From positions 2,029,001-2,093,000 of the forward strand of contig NZ_CP021912.1 in assembly GCF_003264115.1 (NCBI RefSeq): DNA of 64,000 nt, read 5' to 3'. Shown here one piece after another: positions 29,940-38,127 of this stretch; within the stretch, counting starts at the first letter, position 1; every line of letters begins with the position of its first letter. Under the pieces are notes generated by a model. It made no database searches. It worked only from the letters and a program-made list of their open reading frames with translations, and was not told the DNA's origin. Both the position numbers and the translations under genes were made by a program. The stretch is from Erythrobacter sp. KY5. Lineage in GTDB: Bacteria > Pseudomonadota > Alphaproteobacteria > Sphingomonadales > Sphingomonadaceae.

Positions 29940-30743
29940 TTAGGTCGTGCGGAACTCTGGCACGCCCTGGTCGCGGTCAAGCTCCGGAATGATCCGGTAG
30001 CGTGCGAGGATCAGGCTGAAGATACCAAAGATCAGCAATCCAGCGGCCGTGATCGTAAAGATTGCTCCCTGTCCGGCAAGGTCTGCAAGAGCATCGCCAA
30101 GCGTGCGAACTTCTTTTGCCCCACCCGACATGAAACCGGCCTGCACAAGCGACCAGCCAACCACTGCGTAAACGACACCGCGGGCGCAAAAGCCGATCCC
30201 GCCAAGCGTGCGCGTGAAGTCCGGGGCTGATCCCGAAATCCGCTGCATGAAATCGCCGCTGATGCCTTTCTTGAACTGCACAGCCGCAACGATGAAGAAG
30301 ATCACGCCAAGGATTCCGAGGACCGTTCCACCAAACGTCGTACCAAGGACACCCGACGCAGCCTGCTGCGCACCGCCGCCAGAGCCGCCACCTGATGTGG
30401 CAGCAAACTGATAGGCCGAATAGGCAAGAACCGCATGGCCGATGCCCGATCCGGCGTGCCCGATACGCTTTGCCCAACCCTTTGCATCCGACCCGTTATT
30501 TTCAATATCGAAAACCGGCGAGGCGAAACGAAAAAGCGAATATCCGAACAGTCCAATCACCATCAGCCACAAGATTGCAGTGCCTGCCGGAAAGCCTTCG
30601 ATAGCCTTGAAAATGCCATCTGTTCCCTCGCTGATTGCGCCAGCACTGGTGAGGGCGACGAGGCCCAGCATGGAATACAGGATGGCCCGCGACAGGTAAC
30701 CTGCCCGGACCAACCAGTTAAACTTTTCGGATTTGTCGACCAT
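29940..30743 (-). CDS. DUF1206 membrane protein
   Basis: The 267-residue product has six predicted membrane helices arranged as three repeats of two, each with a glycine-rich turn. The repeat signature is visible as ARAGYLSRAILYSMLGLVAL-like starts: WLVRAGYLSRAILYSMLG, RIGHAGSGIGHAVLAYSAYQ and LGGIGFCARGVVYAVVGWSL. This is the DUF1206 pattern. Function is unknown. A GGAAC-N17-GGTT element upstream suggests control by the alphaproteobacterial general stress sigma factor EcfG. It converges on mutL. Confidence 0.88.
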   Translation of the reverse strand: MVDKSEKFNWLVRAGYLSRAILYSMLGLVALTSAGAISEGTDGIFKAIEGFPAGTAILWLMVIGLFGYSLFRFASPVFDIENNGSDAKGWAKRIGHAGSGIGHAVLAYSAYQFAATSGGGSGGGAQQAASGVLGTTFGGTVLGILGVIFFIVAAVQFKKGISGDFMQRISGSAPDFTRTLGGIGFCARGVVYAVVGWSLVQAGFMSGGAKEVRTLGDALADLAGQGAIFTITAAGLLIFGIFSLILARYRIIPELDRDQGVPEFRTT

Positions 30744-30775
30744 TTCGAATTCCCACGGTTAGCGTTCTATGGTCT

Positions 30776-30801
30776 AACCCGCAGGCACGCGGAAAAGTTC
30801 C
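30776..30801 (-). promoter_or_regulatory. Possible EcfG (general stress) promoter for the DUF1206 gene
   Basis: On the minus strand GGAAC (30797-30801) and GGTT (30776-30779) are 17 bases apart, close to the EcfG consensus GGAAC-N16/17-cGTT. The expected transcript start would leave a leader of roughly 25 bases before the ATG at 30743. Confidence 0.5.
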
Positions 30802-30862
30802 TCTAAGCGTGCGCTGATTTGTCATCGGCTCAGAAGGTACGGCGACGAATTCCTTATGGTTT

Positions 30863-31537
30863 CTATGCGGCTACCGGCTCATCGAAGTGATCGGGGTGGT
30901 CGAGCATCAGCCGGGCCAGTTCGCATTGCGTGAGCCGCTTCGAGAAATGTATCCCGGCGACACGACCGTCTGCCCACTTCGTCGATGCGTTGTAAATCTC
31001 AAGGCCTCCGACTTCAATCGTGAGCAGAGTACCGGGCCGTAGCTCCAGCCCTTCGATCCGCATGCCTCCCATCGACAGATTGATAACCCGAACCACATGG
31101 CAGTTGCCTGCAGCCCAGACCTTCGCATGCATGGAACACGGGATACGCACGGAGCGGTAGGAGAATGAAGGATCAAACACGCGCGCCTGATCGTCATTGT
31201 CTAGGCCGTGGCGATTGCCATCGCTCCAGGCAACACGCGCCCGGACAATCTTCGCTTCGTCCCAGAAATACGCAACGCGATCGCCTTTTTTGAGGGGCTG
31301 GTCGCACTGGACCATAACTCCCATGTCGGACATGTTGCGGATCATGCCGAGATGGATGCGGTTGTTGATGATCAGGCATGCCGGACGAAACGCTGCGAGA
31401 AAGCGTCGATTGGCTCGGCGTTCGGGATTGGCCGCGTTAATCGAAGTCGCCGCTGCAGCATCGGTGTGGCTATCGGTGGGAGCAAGAGCGCTAGCGTCCG
31501 GTCGAGTGTCCGTCGCGCGCTCAATGAAAATCGACAT
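30863..31537 (-). CDS. Protein with two PilZ-like domains
   Basis: The 224-residue product has a 40-residue polar start and then two consecutive beta-barrel units of PilZ type. The first starts at RANRRFLAAFRPACLIINN with the hydrophobic core MIRNMSDMGVMVQCDQPL. The second has IPCSMHAKVWAAGNCHVVRV and INLSMGGMRIEGLELRPGTL. The paired N-[ML]S-x-x-G motifs are the PilZ D/N-x-S-x-x-G motif. The c-di-GMP-binding RxxxR is only partial (RANRR), so ligand binding is uncertain. It overlaps the upstream small secreted gene by 17 bases. Confidence 0.8.
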   Translation of the reverse strand: MSIFIERATDTRPDASALAPTDSHTDAAAATSINAANPERRANRRFLAAFRPACLIINNRIHLGMIRNMSDMGVMVQCDQPLKKGDRVAYFWDEAKIVRARVAWSDGNRHGLDNDDQARVFDPSFSYRSVRIPCSMHAKVWAAGNCHVVRVINLSMGGMRIEGLELRPGTLLTIEVGGLEIYNASTKWADGRVAGIHFSKRLTQCELARLMLDHPDHFDEPVAA

Positions 31538-31814
31538 ACCTTACTTCCCTCTGTTCACCATCCGATTGACTGACACTCTCGACCCGGGAGCGTGACCGAG
31601 CCACTGAGCGGCTCGTTGAATTCGTAGCGATCCTTTCAGACGCCAGGTCGGACCACACGATCCTGGCGCCTGAAAGGACCCTCGCCGAAGCGACCACCTG
31701 GGTTGCCGTCGAAGCTCGGGAAAACTTCGGTTCGTCAGCTTGTTGAGCACTCGCAGTGTTCGAAAACAGCGCCAGTGACGTCACAAGCAAGGCAATAGTG
31801 CATGATCGCTTCAT
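31521..31814 (-). CDS. Small secreted protein of unknown function
   Basis: The 97-residue product has a clear signal peptide (KRSCTIALLVTSLALFSNTASAQ, cleaved after ASA) followed by a short, basic, serine/arginine-rich mature part without cysteines. No family is known to me. Its 3' end overlaps the PilZ gene start by 17 bases. The signal peptide is the main evidence, and the mature part has low-complexity composition, so a decayed gene is possible. Confidence 0.55.
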   Translation of the reverse strand: MKRSCTIALLVTSLALFSNTASAQQADEPKFSRASTATQVVASARVLSGARIVWSDLASERIATNSTSRSVARSRSRVESVSQSDGEQREVRYVDFH

Positions 31815-31865
31815 GCCTACGAATGTTGCCTTGACTTCGCGTCATGAACGAGTTTCTTACCGTTA

Positions 31866-31879
31866 TTGTAACGTTACAA
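31866..31879. promoter_or_regulatory. Perfect 14-bp palindrome in a divergent promoter region
   Basis: TTGTAACGTTACAA is fully self-complementary with a central CG, as in LacI-family operators. It lies in the AT-rich 167-bp stretch between the divergent starts at 31814 and 31982. The regulator is not known. Confidence 0.5.
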
Positions 31880-31981
31880 GGACAGGGAACCCTGCGGACC
31901 GTAGAGCGTTACACGGTAAGATAATCGCAATTTTAAGAATACTAACGCGTCGTTAACTTTTATTCTTTGGGGTGTCATACC

Positions 31982-33703
31982 ATGAGTGAATCGCAGATCA
32001 CTCGAATTGACTTCGCTGAACACTTACGTCTGGAAGCCGCAAGGGTCCTGTTGGATCCTCTTTTCCAGCGCTCGCCGGTTCAAAGTCGTTTGCTTCAGTT
32101 TCTCGTCGATGCAACAGCGAAGGGTGGGGCGGGGCCGACCCAGTATGAGGTCGCTGTTGATGGGCTTGGCAAAGACGAAGATTTTGACCTTGCCCAGGAC
32201 AGCTATCCCCGTGTTCAGATTTCGCGCCTTCGATCAAATCTCGACGCCTATTATTCGCGCAATGCGCCGCTCGATGGGCGACGCATTACGCTTGAGCTTG
32301 GAAATTACCTCCTCAAGCTGACCGAAACGCCGAAAGTTCCGATCCTGGACGAAGCACACAAGGAAACGGCCGAGCCTGCCTTGGTGGTTGATCATGAAGA
32401 GGGTCTGCCGGTTGCAATTCCCGACGCGATCGAAGTCCTCGCCCGACCGGACACAAAACCGCTGGTCATCACTCAACCTCAAAGACGCAGCTACAAGGGA
32501 CTTATCTTTGCTGCATTCGGCCTTGCGGCGGCGGCATTCCTCATGATGGCCTATCAGACATGGCAGAACCTCGCTCCGGCGACGGAGCCTGACTCGGGCG
32601 TGCCAAGCGTCTTGCTTGCCATTGACCAGTCAGAACTCGACACGCTGCCCGACGGGCTTCGGGCAATTGCGGAGGAAGCGAGAGCCGATGCCGACATTCA
32701 GCTGTCCTATTCGATGGTGTCGCGCCGACATTTTGACGGCGCGAGCGAGCCAGCCGAATACCGTCTTGAGCTCCATTTCGATGCCCGAGACGAGACATCG
32801 GGAGAGGCCGCGCTCTTCCTCTACGCTCGCGATGACGAGCTGCTTTTCACAGATCGCATCCCCCTTCTGGCGGAGGATAGTGACGGGTTTAACAGCGATC
32901 TTTCGGCGGCGCTGGTCTATGCAACGTCGCCGACCGGCGCCATCGCGCAGCATGTCGCCTCGGGCATAGGGGACGAACCTCAAAGCGGGTATGAGTGCTT
33001 CATCAAGATCGAGGTGCTGCGGGGTAATTCCGGGAACCTGAGCGGGCTGGTTGACCAATGTCTTGAACGCTTCCCTCAGGATCGGTTTTCCTCCTTCACC
33101 TATGCAAGGCGTGCGCACTCCCATTTTCAGCAGCGAAGAATGGCCAAGGAGCCGATCCTCCGATCCGGACAGGGATGGGCGGACGTATCGCGAGCGCTTG
33201 AGCTCGATCCGTTCAACGCTTTTGCGAACTTCACCGCTGCCAAGGTTCAGTTGGCTGCCGACAATTGCTCGGCGGCGGCCGGACATATCGAACGCGCTTT
33301 CGAAGGGGCGGCGACATATCCCGCGATGATTGCAGCGCTCGAAGCTGAGGCCAATTCCTGCAAGATTACGCGGGACGACGATTATCTGACCGAAAAGCAG
33401 CTTCAAAGCATGGTCGCGCGCAATCCTGCACCCGATCCTCTGCTTCACATCTACCTGATGCTAGCCGCGTTGAGCAGCGGCGATGAGCAGAGCACGCTTA
33501 AACTCGCAAACCGGCCGCAGGTGTCAACCCAGGGCGGGGTAGAGCACGAGACGGTCCAGCTCTTGAGCAGCGCAGTCAAGGATCCGGACTTCGCCCGATC
33601 CAACGAAGGAAAGCTTCGTGAGGCGATCGGGCTGTTTCTGTGGTCAGACGCCGGCGTCGATCGGATTATGAGCAACTTGATCGAGCGTTCGACCGCCGCC
33701 TGA
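31982..33703 (+). CDS. Membrane-anchored protein with N-terminal winged-helix-like and C-terminal TPR-like regions
   Basis: The 573-residue product (ATG at 31982) has an N-terminal domain of about 115 residues. It has the ordered look of the regulator-like domain found before adenylate-cyclase or TPR parts in alphaproteobacteria (ARVLLDPLFQRSPVQSRLLQ, SYPRVQISRLRSNLDAYY). One membrane segment lies at about 175-198. The periplasmic part ends in helical repeats (LELDPFNAFANFTAAKVQLA) that look like TPRs. ToxR/CadC-like signalling across the membrane is a reasonable inference, but no family is certain. It abuts ychF, convergent with no gap. Confidence 0.78.
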   Translation: MSESQITRIDFAEHLRLEAARVLLDPLFQRSPVQSRLLQFLVDATAKGGAGPTQYEVAVDGLGKDEDFDLAQDSYPRVQISRLRSNLDAYYSRNAPLDGRRITLELGNYLLKLTETPKVPILDEAHKETAEPALVVDHEEGLPVAIPDAIEVLARPDTKPLVITQPQRRSYKGLIFAAFGLAAAAFLMMAYQTWQNLAPATEPDSGVPSVLLAIDQSELDTLPDGLRAIAEEARADADIQLSYSMVSRRHFDGASEPAEYRLELHFDARDETSGEAALFLYARDDELLFTDRIPLLAEDSDGFNSDLSAALVYATSPTGAIAQHVASGIGDEPQSGYECFIKIEVLRGNSGNLSGLVDQCLERFPQDRFSSFTYARRAHSHFQQRRMAKEPILRSGQGWADVSRALELDPFNAFANFTAAKVQLAADNCSAAAGHIERAFEGAATYPAMIAALEAEANSCKITRDDDYLTEKQLQSMVARNPAPDPLLHIYLMLAALSSGDEQSTLKLANRPQVSTQGGVEHETVQLLSSAVKDPDFARSNEGKLREAIGLFLWSDAGVDRIMSNLIERSTAA

Positions 33704-34804
33704 TCAGACGTTGAACTTGAACAGCATGATGTCGCCGTCCTTGACGTCGTAATCCTTGCCTTCCTGACGCATCTTGCCAGCTTCCTTCGCACCCGCTTCT
33801 CCGCCTAGCGCGATGTAATCTTCGTATGCGATTGTCTCGGCCCGGATGAAGCCTCTTTCAAAGTCGGTGTGAATCTCGCCCGCGGCTTGGGGAGCCTTGG
33901 CGCCTTCCGGGAAAGTCCATGCGCGCGCCTCTTTCGGCCCGGCGGTGAAGAAGGTCTTCAAACCAAGAAGGGTGTAACCAGCGCGGATCACGCGGGCCAG
34001 GCCGCTTTCCTCAAGACCAAGCGTTTCGAGATATTCGGCGCGGTCTTCCTGCGGCATGCCGACAAGTTCAGCCTCAATCGCCGCAGACACGACAACCGCC
34101 TGTGCACCTTCGGCCTCAGCCTTTGCGAAGACAGCTTCGGATAATGCATTGCCGGTTGCCGCTTCGTCCTCTGCGACGTTGCAGACGTAAAGGACCGGTT
34201 TCGCGGTCAGCAGCTGCGCCTGCTTGAGGACACGCTCCTCTTCAACGTCTTTGGGTTCGACCAGGCGCGCTGGCTTGCCGTCCTTCAACAGCTCAAGCGC
34301 TTGTCCAAGCACGCTGGCCATGATCTTCGCTTCCTTGTCACCAGCCGTTGCGCGCTTTTCAGCGTTCGATACGCGCTTTTCAAGGCTCTCAAGGTCCGCC
34401 AGCATCAGCTCGGTTTCGACCACCTCGGCATCGGCAATCGGGTCGACCTTGTTCGAGACGTGCTGGATGTCGTCGTCTTCGAAGCAACGAAGCACGTGAA
34501 CGATGGCATCGACCTCGCGAATATTGCCGAGGAACTGATTTCCCAGACCTTCGCCCTGACTTGCGCCTTTCACGAGACCGGCAATGTCGACAAAAGCAAG
34601 CTGCGTCGCGACGACCTTTGCGCTCTTGGCGATCTCAGCGATCTTGTCGAGCCGCTCGTCTGGAACGGCGACCTGGCCGACATTCGGCTCGATCGTGCAG
34701 AAAGGATAGTTCGCAGCCTGCGCGGCCTGCGTTTCGGTGAGTGCATTGAATAGGGTGGACTTGCCGACATTGGGCAGGCCCACGATCCCGCAGCGGAAAC
34801 CCAT
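33704..34804 (-). CDS. ychF: Redox-regulated ATPase YchF
   Basis: YchF is an Obg-family P-loop NTPase that binds ribosomes and prefers ATP. The 366-residue product has the G1 motif GLPNVGKS (9-16), DIAGLVKGASQGEGLGN, a changed G4 motif (YVCNVAEDE, where NKxD is expected in GTPases) and a C-terminal TGS domain (GLKTFFTAGPKEARAWTFPEG, then IHTDFERGFIRAETIAYED). The ATG at 34804 gives the family length. In-frame codons up to 34906 are not used. Confidence 0.97.
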   Translation of the reverse strand: MGFRCGIVGLPNVGKSTLFNALTETQAAQAANYPFCTIEPNVGQVAVPDERLDKIAEIAKSAKVVATQLAFVDIAGLVKGASQGEGLGNQFLGNIREVDAIVHVLRCFEDDDIQHVSNKVDPIADAEVVETELMLADLESLEKRVSNAEKRATAGDKEAKIMASVLGQALELLKDGKPARLVEPKDVEEERVLKQAQLLTAKPVLYVCNVAEDEAATGNALSEAVFAKAEAEGAQAVVVSAAIEAELVGMPQEDRAEYLETLGLEESGLARVIRAGYTLLGLKTFFTAGPKEARAWTFPEGAKAPQAAGEIHTDFERGFIRAETIAYEDYIALGGEAGAKEAGKMRQEGKDYDVKDGDIMLFKFNV

Positions 34805-34877
34805 GGGTACTCTTTCGTGAAAAGCGACGTTGGAAGGCCCGCGCCTTAGCGCCGCCGCGCGCAGTTGACCAGAGCAC

Positions 34878-34920
34878 AAAACGGGTAGGGGCGCATCCCC
34901 GACCAAAGGAATGCGCCTCT
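34878..34920 (-). terminator. Likely terminator after the PEP-CTERM gene
   Basis: On the minus strand AGAGGCGCAT (34911-34920) pairs with ATGCGCCCCT (34887-34896), and a short TTTT run follows eight bases later. It lies 31 bp beyond the stop of the PEP-CTERM gene. Confidence 0.45.
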
Positions 34921-34950
34921 CGAAGACTCACAAGGAGTGTTGAGTGCGTC

Positions 34951-35175
34951 TTAGTCAGCCTTTTTGCGTCGCTTGGTCAGCATGAACGCAGCTGCCCCAG
35001 CGCCGAAAAGGATCATGCTCGAAGGTTCAGGAACCGGCGTACCACCGCCCGACGATCCGCCTGAGCTGCTCGCTGGGTGGTCCTTGGGAGGCCATTTGAG
35101 AGCATGTGCCGGTGCCGCAGAAAGCGCCAGCGCTACAAATACGATCAAAGCGTGAATGAAATTGAACTGCCGCAT
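34951..35175 (-). CDS. Very small PEP-CTERM sorting-domain protein
   Basis: The 74-residue product has a signal peptide (1-25, ending APAHA), a mature spacer of about 20 residues rich in Ser and Gly, and a complete PEP-CTERM tail: VPEPSS at 48-53, a hydrophobic stretch at 54-66 and the basic end KRRKK. Such tails are recognised by exosortase. The protein has almost no mature domain, so after sorting only a short Ser/Gly peptide would be left. No exosortase gene is in the window. Confidence 0.85.
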   Translation of the reverse strand: MRQFNFIHALIVFVALALSAAPAHALKWPPKDHPASSSGGSSGGGTPVPEPSSMILFGAGAAAFMLTKRRKKAD

Positions 35176-35311
35176 TGTCCCGAAACTCCTTTGTCGAACT
35201 GATCTGGAGCCGCGTTACCGAAATGGACGAAGGCTGTCTCGGCGTCCGGAGACGATGTATCAATATGGCGCGTTTTCGCGAGGCACCTTAATCGAGCGGC
35301 ACCATGCCGTT

Positions 35312-36307
35312 TCAGGCGTTGTGCACGGCCTTGATCCAGGGGCCATACCCGGATTCGCCGAGCCATCCCAGCTGAGCCTGCGCCGACGCTACATTGATGG
35401 CGAGTTGCGGTTTGAGGCCCGGGTGCACCGCCCGGCGAATTGGACGAGTACCGGCGGGCATCCCGATGATTTCGGCCATGGCGTTCGGGACATCCATCGG
35501 GTCGGTGTTGCCACCGCCGCCGGGACGCTGTGCGAGCGATGCCAGAAGCGCTGCATAACCACCGGTGTGTTCCTCACCTGCACGCGCGAGCAGCTCCATC
35601 GTGTTCATGTTCGAATTTTCCCAGATCTTGGTCGGATAGCCGCCCGGCTCGATGATCGTCACCTCGATCCCATGGGGGACCAGCTCATAGGCGAGTTGCT
35701 CGCTCATGGCTTCGAGAGCGAATTTGGTTGGTGAATACTGCCCGATTGCAGGCGCGATCACACGGCCCAGTTGCGACGTGACATTGATGATGAGGCCGCT
35801 CTTGCCTTCACGCATCGCGGGCAGCACTGCGCGCGCCATTCGGTGCGGACCGTACACATTCGTGTCGAACATGTGGTGCGTTGCCTTCATGTCCTGAACT
35901 TCGACCGGGCCACCATAGGAGATCCCGGCATTGTTGATCAGGACGTCGATCGGTCCTCCTGCGATTTCCATTGCCCTGGCCACGCCTGCTGCCACTTGTT
36001 CGTCGGAAGTGACGTCAATCTCGATAACGTGAAGGTCGAGGCCCTCCGCCTCGGCAAGTGCGGTCAATTCGGTGGACTCAGCGCGCGGGAGATTGCGCAT
36101 TGTGGCGAAAACCTTGGCTCCCTTGCGGGCATAATCCTCCGCGGCGAGCCTGCCAAAGCCGCTTGAACAACCGGTGATGAGGATGCTCTTGCCGCTCATG
36201 TCCGCGCTGCTTTCGACCACGTCATCAAGCGCGAACGAGGCAGTGGCGGTGAGAGCGCCTGTCGCGGCGGCACCGGCAAGAAGGGTGCGGCGATTGATCG
36301 TGGTCAT
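35312..36307 (-). CDS. SDR-family oxidoreductase with Tat-type signal
   Basis: The 331-residue product starts with INRRTLLAGAAATGALTATA, a twin-arginine-like signal (Arg6-Arg7), then a complete short-chain dehydrogenase fold. It has the NAD(P)-binding TGCSSGFG at 45-52, NNAG at 125-128, and the active-site Tyr191-x3-Lys195 (YSPTKFALE) with Ser178 before it. Tat export with a nucleotide cofactor bound would be consistent. The substrate is unknown. It is followed on the same strand by a membrane protein gene only by position, with no coupling. Confidence 0.9.
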   Translation of the reverse strand: MTTINRRTLLAGAAATGALTATASFALDDVVESSADMSGKSILITGCSSGFGRLAAEDYARKGAKVFATMRNLPRAESTELTALAEAEGLDLHVIEIDVTSDEQVAAGVARAMEIAGGPIDVLINNAGISYGGPVEVQDMKATHHMFDTNVYGPHRMARAVLPAMREGKSGLIINVTSQLGRVIAPAIGQYSPTKFALEAMSEQLAYELVPHGIEVTIIEPGGYPTKIWENSNMNTMELLARAGEEHTGGYAALLASLAQRPGGGGNTDPMDVPNAMAEIIGMPAGTRPIRRAVHPGLKPQLAINVASAQAQLGWLGESGYGPWIKAVHNA

Positions 36308-36368
36308 GGGTTTTCTCCGAAGCGTTGCTCACGAGGGGATAGGCTGGCGCGGCGTCGAGGTGCAAGGC

Positions 36369-36947
36369 CTATCGCGAGATCACGATGGATGCCGCCGCAG
36401 CGATGTAAAGTCCGTTCAGCGCGATCATTGCGATCGTTGCACCGCGCGTCGTCTTTGCTCGCAGCGCGAAAAAGATCGGCAGGAAAAAAATGATCAGGAA
36501 AGCGGTGAGGACAATGGCGAAGACGACCGGCTGCGATGACACCGTATCGCTTCTCCCCGCGAGGAACAGGAAGAATGTCACCAGCACCAGAACCGACGTG
36601 ACGCCGAGCGAATAGCGCCGCTTCTCCATGAACCATTCGTCGAGCGAGATGCCCGGCTCGAAACTTTCAGGAAAGACAAACGACGCTGCGACGTAGAAGG
36701 CGAAAGTGTAGACCAGTCCGACAAAGAGGACAGGCGCGTCCGCTCCGATCAAATCGCGCGCTTCGAAAAAGCTTTCGAGCAGGATCGAGGTCAAGACGAG
36801 GATGAACAGCACCAGCAGCGGCGTCAGCCAGCCAATGGTGAATTCGCCCCTGCGGCGCATGGCGACCGAAAGCCCCTGCGCCATGTCGGCAAGTGCCAGG
36901 CCGACCGGAATCGCAAGGAACAGGACGACGTAATCAAAACCTTCCAT
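36369..36947 (-). CDS. Integral membrane protein of unknown function
   Basis: The 192-residue product has about five to six hydrophobic segments (near 5-25, 40-60, 72-90, 115-130, 140-162, 170-190) joined by short charged loops. The start (MEGFDYVVLFLAIPVGLALADMAQGL) resembles small uncharacterised membrane proteins seen in alphaproteobacteria. I do not recognise a family. It lies upstream of the SDR gene and downstream of pth, all on the minus strand. Confidence 0.75.
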   Translation of the reverse strand: MEGFDYVVLFLAIPVGLALADMAQGLSVAMRRRGEFTIGWLTPLLVLFILVLTSILLESFFEARDLIGADAPVLFVGLVYTFAFYVAASFVFPESFEPGISLDEWFMEKRRYSLGVTSVLVLVTFFLFLAGRSDTVSSQPVVFAIVLTAFLIIFFLPIFFALRAKTTRGATIAMIALNGLYIAAAASIVISR

Positions 36948-36966
36948 CTGAGTTCTCTTGCCCCTT

Positions 36967-37536
36967 TTATTCCTGCATTCTCAGCGCAATATCGCTCATG
37001 AAGCGCGGATCATCGCCCTTTGCCAACCATTCAGCCTCCGCACTGATCGCGCCGAGCATGGAGGCAAGATCGTCCTGTTCGGACTTTGCATAATTGCCAA
37101 GCACGTACCCGCTCACGCGGTCCTTGTGACCTGGGTGTCCTATCCCGATGCGCACACGCCGGAAATCGGGCCCGAGATGTTTGTCGATTGAGCGAAGGCC
37201 ATTGTGCCCTGCCGTCCCGCCGCCCTGCTTCACCTTCACTTTGAAAGGGGCGAGGTCGAGTTCGTCATGAAACACGGTGAGCGCGTCCAGATCGAGCTTG
37301 TAGAAACGAATGGCCTCGCTCACGCTGCGGCCACTTTCGTTCATGTAGGTCGCAGGCTTCAGCAGCAGCACCTTGTGCGTTCCGATACGCCCTTCCTGCA
37401 CCCAGCCCGAAAATCTCTTCTGAATGGGGCCGAAGTCATACATATCGGCGATGACGTCGAGCACCATGAAGCCGACATTGTGTCGGTGAAGCGCGTATTT
37501 CGGTCCGGGATTACCAAGGCCTGTCCAGATCTGCAT
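36967..37536 (-). CDS. pth: Peptidyl-tRNA hydrolase
   Basis: Pth frees tRNA from prematurely released peptidyl-tRNA. From the ATG at 37536 the product has 189 residues. It has the family start WTGLGNPGPKYALHRHNVGF with the catalytic His, the substrate-binding Asn in ATYMNESGRSV, HDELDLAPFKVKVKQGGGTAGHNGLRSI (seen in two parts), and VRIGIGHPGHKDRV. The frame is open to 37596 but the extra 20 residues are not family-like. In many bacteria pth follows rplY. Here a small TPR-like gene lies between on the other strand. Confidence 0.96.
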   Translation of the reverse strand: MQIWTGLGNPGPKYALHRHNVGFMVLDVIADMYDFGPIQKRFSGWVQEGRIGTHKVLLLKPATYMNESGRSVSEAIRFYKLDLDALTVFHDELDLAPFKVKVKQGGGTAGHNGLRSIDKHLGPDFRRVRIGIGHPGHKDRVSGYVLGNYAKSEQDDLASMLGAISAEAEWLAKGDDPRFMSDIALRMQE

Positions 37537-37627
37537 GGTGAGCGCATCTAGCGCCCCGATGTCGGCTTGGCGAGGGGAGGGTGCCCCTCTAGGCAAACGA
37601 AATTTGTGTGCTAATCATCGCCACGAC

Positions 37628-38044
37628 ATGCCTGAACGTCTTCGACCCATGTTGGCCAGAGCGCGCACGGCCAGTGAAGCGGGAGATCACCGCGCGGCTG
37701 CACGTGGCTACTACGAAGCTGCAGACAAGGCGCGCAGTGTCGAGCTTCTGGGCGAACTGGCTTTCTGCTTGAGGCACGGCGCACAGCATTCGATCGAGAG
37801 CCGCCAGATGCGGCTTGCGCTCGACGCTGCTGAAGAAGCCATGTCGGTTTACGAACAGACCGAAACCGGCAAAAGCCTCAATTTCGCCAACACCGCCCGG
37901 CTGATCGCGCTCGCCATGGAAGGGATGGGACGTGCTGAGGAGGCTCGCACATACTGGAGCGAGGCGCGGGCGATCTACGATCTGAATGGTGTGAAGGCGG
38001 GTGTCGAAGAATGCGACACGCACCTTCTGGGTTCAGCCAACTAA
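37628..38044 (+). CDS. Small TPR-like protein
   Basis: The 138-residue product (ATG at 37628) is all helical: MLARARTASEAGDHRAAARGYYEAADKARS, LALDAAEEAMSVYEQTE and NTARLIALAMEGMGRAEEARTYW form three helical pairs with TPR spacing (only short parts are named here: EAGDHRAAARGYYEAAD, GRAEEARTYWSEARAIYD). It has no signal or membrane segment. It is on the plus strand between pth and rplY, divergent from pth. Partners are unknown. Confidence 0.72.
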   Translation: MPERLRPMLARARTASEAGDHRAAARGYYEAADKARSVELLGELAFCLRHGAQHSIESRQMRLALDAAEEAMSVYEQTETGKSLNFANTARLIALAMEGMGRAEEARTYWSEARAIYDLNGVKAGVEECDTHLLGSAN

Positions 38045-38063
38045 AATCAGGCGCGAGAGCCCA

Positions 38064-38097
38064 AAGCAAAACGCCGGACTGGTTTCCCAGCCCGGCG
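38064..38097 (-). terminator. Rho-independent terminator for rplY
   Basis: On the minus strand, an 11-bp stem with one G-T pair (38072-38082 with 38087-38097) closes a GAAA tetraloop and is followed by TTTTGC. It stands 30 bp after the rplY stop. Confidence 0.8.
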
Positions 38098-38127
38098 CCT
38101 TGGTGATTGGGTACGTCAGAGAAGAGC

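Noticed and set aside
34805..34906. N-terminal extension of ychF
   Set aside because: The invariant YchF start MGFRCGIVGLPNVGK begins at 34804; the extra residues do not belong to the family.
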